Program-made: the position numbers and the translations under genes
Shown here: piece by piece, positions 49,986 to 50,024 of the stretch
How positions within the stretch are numbered: position 1 is the first letter of the stretch
Layout: each line of letters starts with the position of its first letter
Assembly (NCBI GenBank): GCA_029233965.1
Contig: JARGOP010000019.1
Location: 1-50,024 of the forward strand
Source of the DNA: Verrucomicrobiales bacterium
GTDB lineage: Bacteria > Verrucomicrobiota > Verrucomicrobiia > Verrucomicrobiales > DEV007
Reading direction: 5' to 3'
Length of the DNA stretch: 50,024 nucleotides
Notes under the pieces: model-generated
What the model was told of the DNA's origin: nothing
Database searches by the model: none
The model's input: only the letters and a program-made list of their open reading frames with translations

Positions 49986-50024
49986 AGTGACTAAGTTGTT
50001 CCACAAATCTGGAAAGATTCAATC

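Overview
The window most likely comes from a member of the Verrucomicrobiota (or a close PVC relative). This is inferred from the gene mix: a secreted sulfatase, a planctomycete-type cytochrome c domain joined to an SHD1 domain, two membrane-spanning Ser/Thr kinases, a Kdo/LPS-transport operon, GspL/GspM-like platform genes and a scarcity of strong Shine-Dalgarno sites. No rRNA, tRNA, CRISPR array or insertion sequence was seen. Layout, 1-22.9 kb: one continuous minus-strand reading frame of 7,633 codons fills almost half the window and runs off its left edge. It encodes a giant filamentous-haemagglutinin-like (two-partner secretion) surface protein. It has a long signal peptide, a TPS domain with an NPNGI motif, and then roughly 110-120 copies (counted by eye) of a module built on [YF]xQ[IL]GHGG. 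The array is divided into three blocks, each headed by a copy of a different module (type A). The first block also carries three copies of a third module (type B). A T8/G8 homopolymer pair lies just upstream of the start codon, and a 9-bp tandem repeat coding Thr-Gly-Gly sits at the window edge. 23-25.5 kb: a secreted sulfatase and, divergently, a secreted haem c/SHD1 protein. 25.5-33.1 kb (minus strand): GNAT acetyltransferase, fabG, CPBP membrane protease, an unusual ClpX-like unfoldase, a zinc-ribbon Ser/Thr kinase and a membrane-anchored ClpP-like peptidase. 33.1-38.3 kb (plus strand): kdsA, an lptC-like gene, an lptA-like gene, lptB and hpf, an envelope LPS synthesis and export operon followed by a ribosome hibernation factor. 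38.4-42.6 kb: LD-carboxypeptidase (plus), then MGMT, a medium-chain oxidoreductase and PolX (minus). 42.9-45.4 kb: a second receptor-type kinase. 45.4-50.0 kb (minus strand): three genes resembling a type II secretion / type IV pilus inner-membrane platform, a secreted C39-like protein, and prfB with its programmed +1 frameshift. The strongest candidate for something undescribed is the giant GHGG-repeat protein with its block architecture and homopolymer-flanked start. Second is the ClpX-like protein, which lacks the zinc domain, keeps the ClpP-docking IGF loop and has a duplicated C-terminal small domain, encoded close to a membrane-tethered ClpP-like peptidase.
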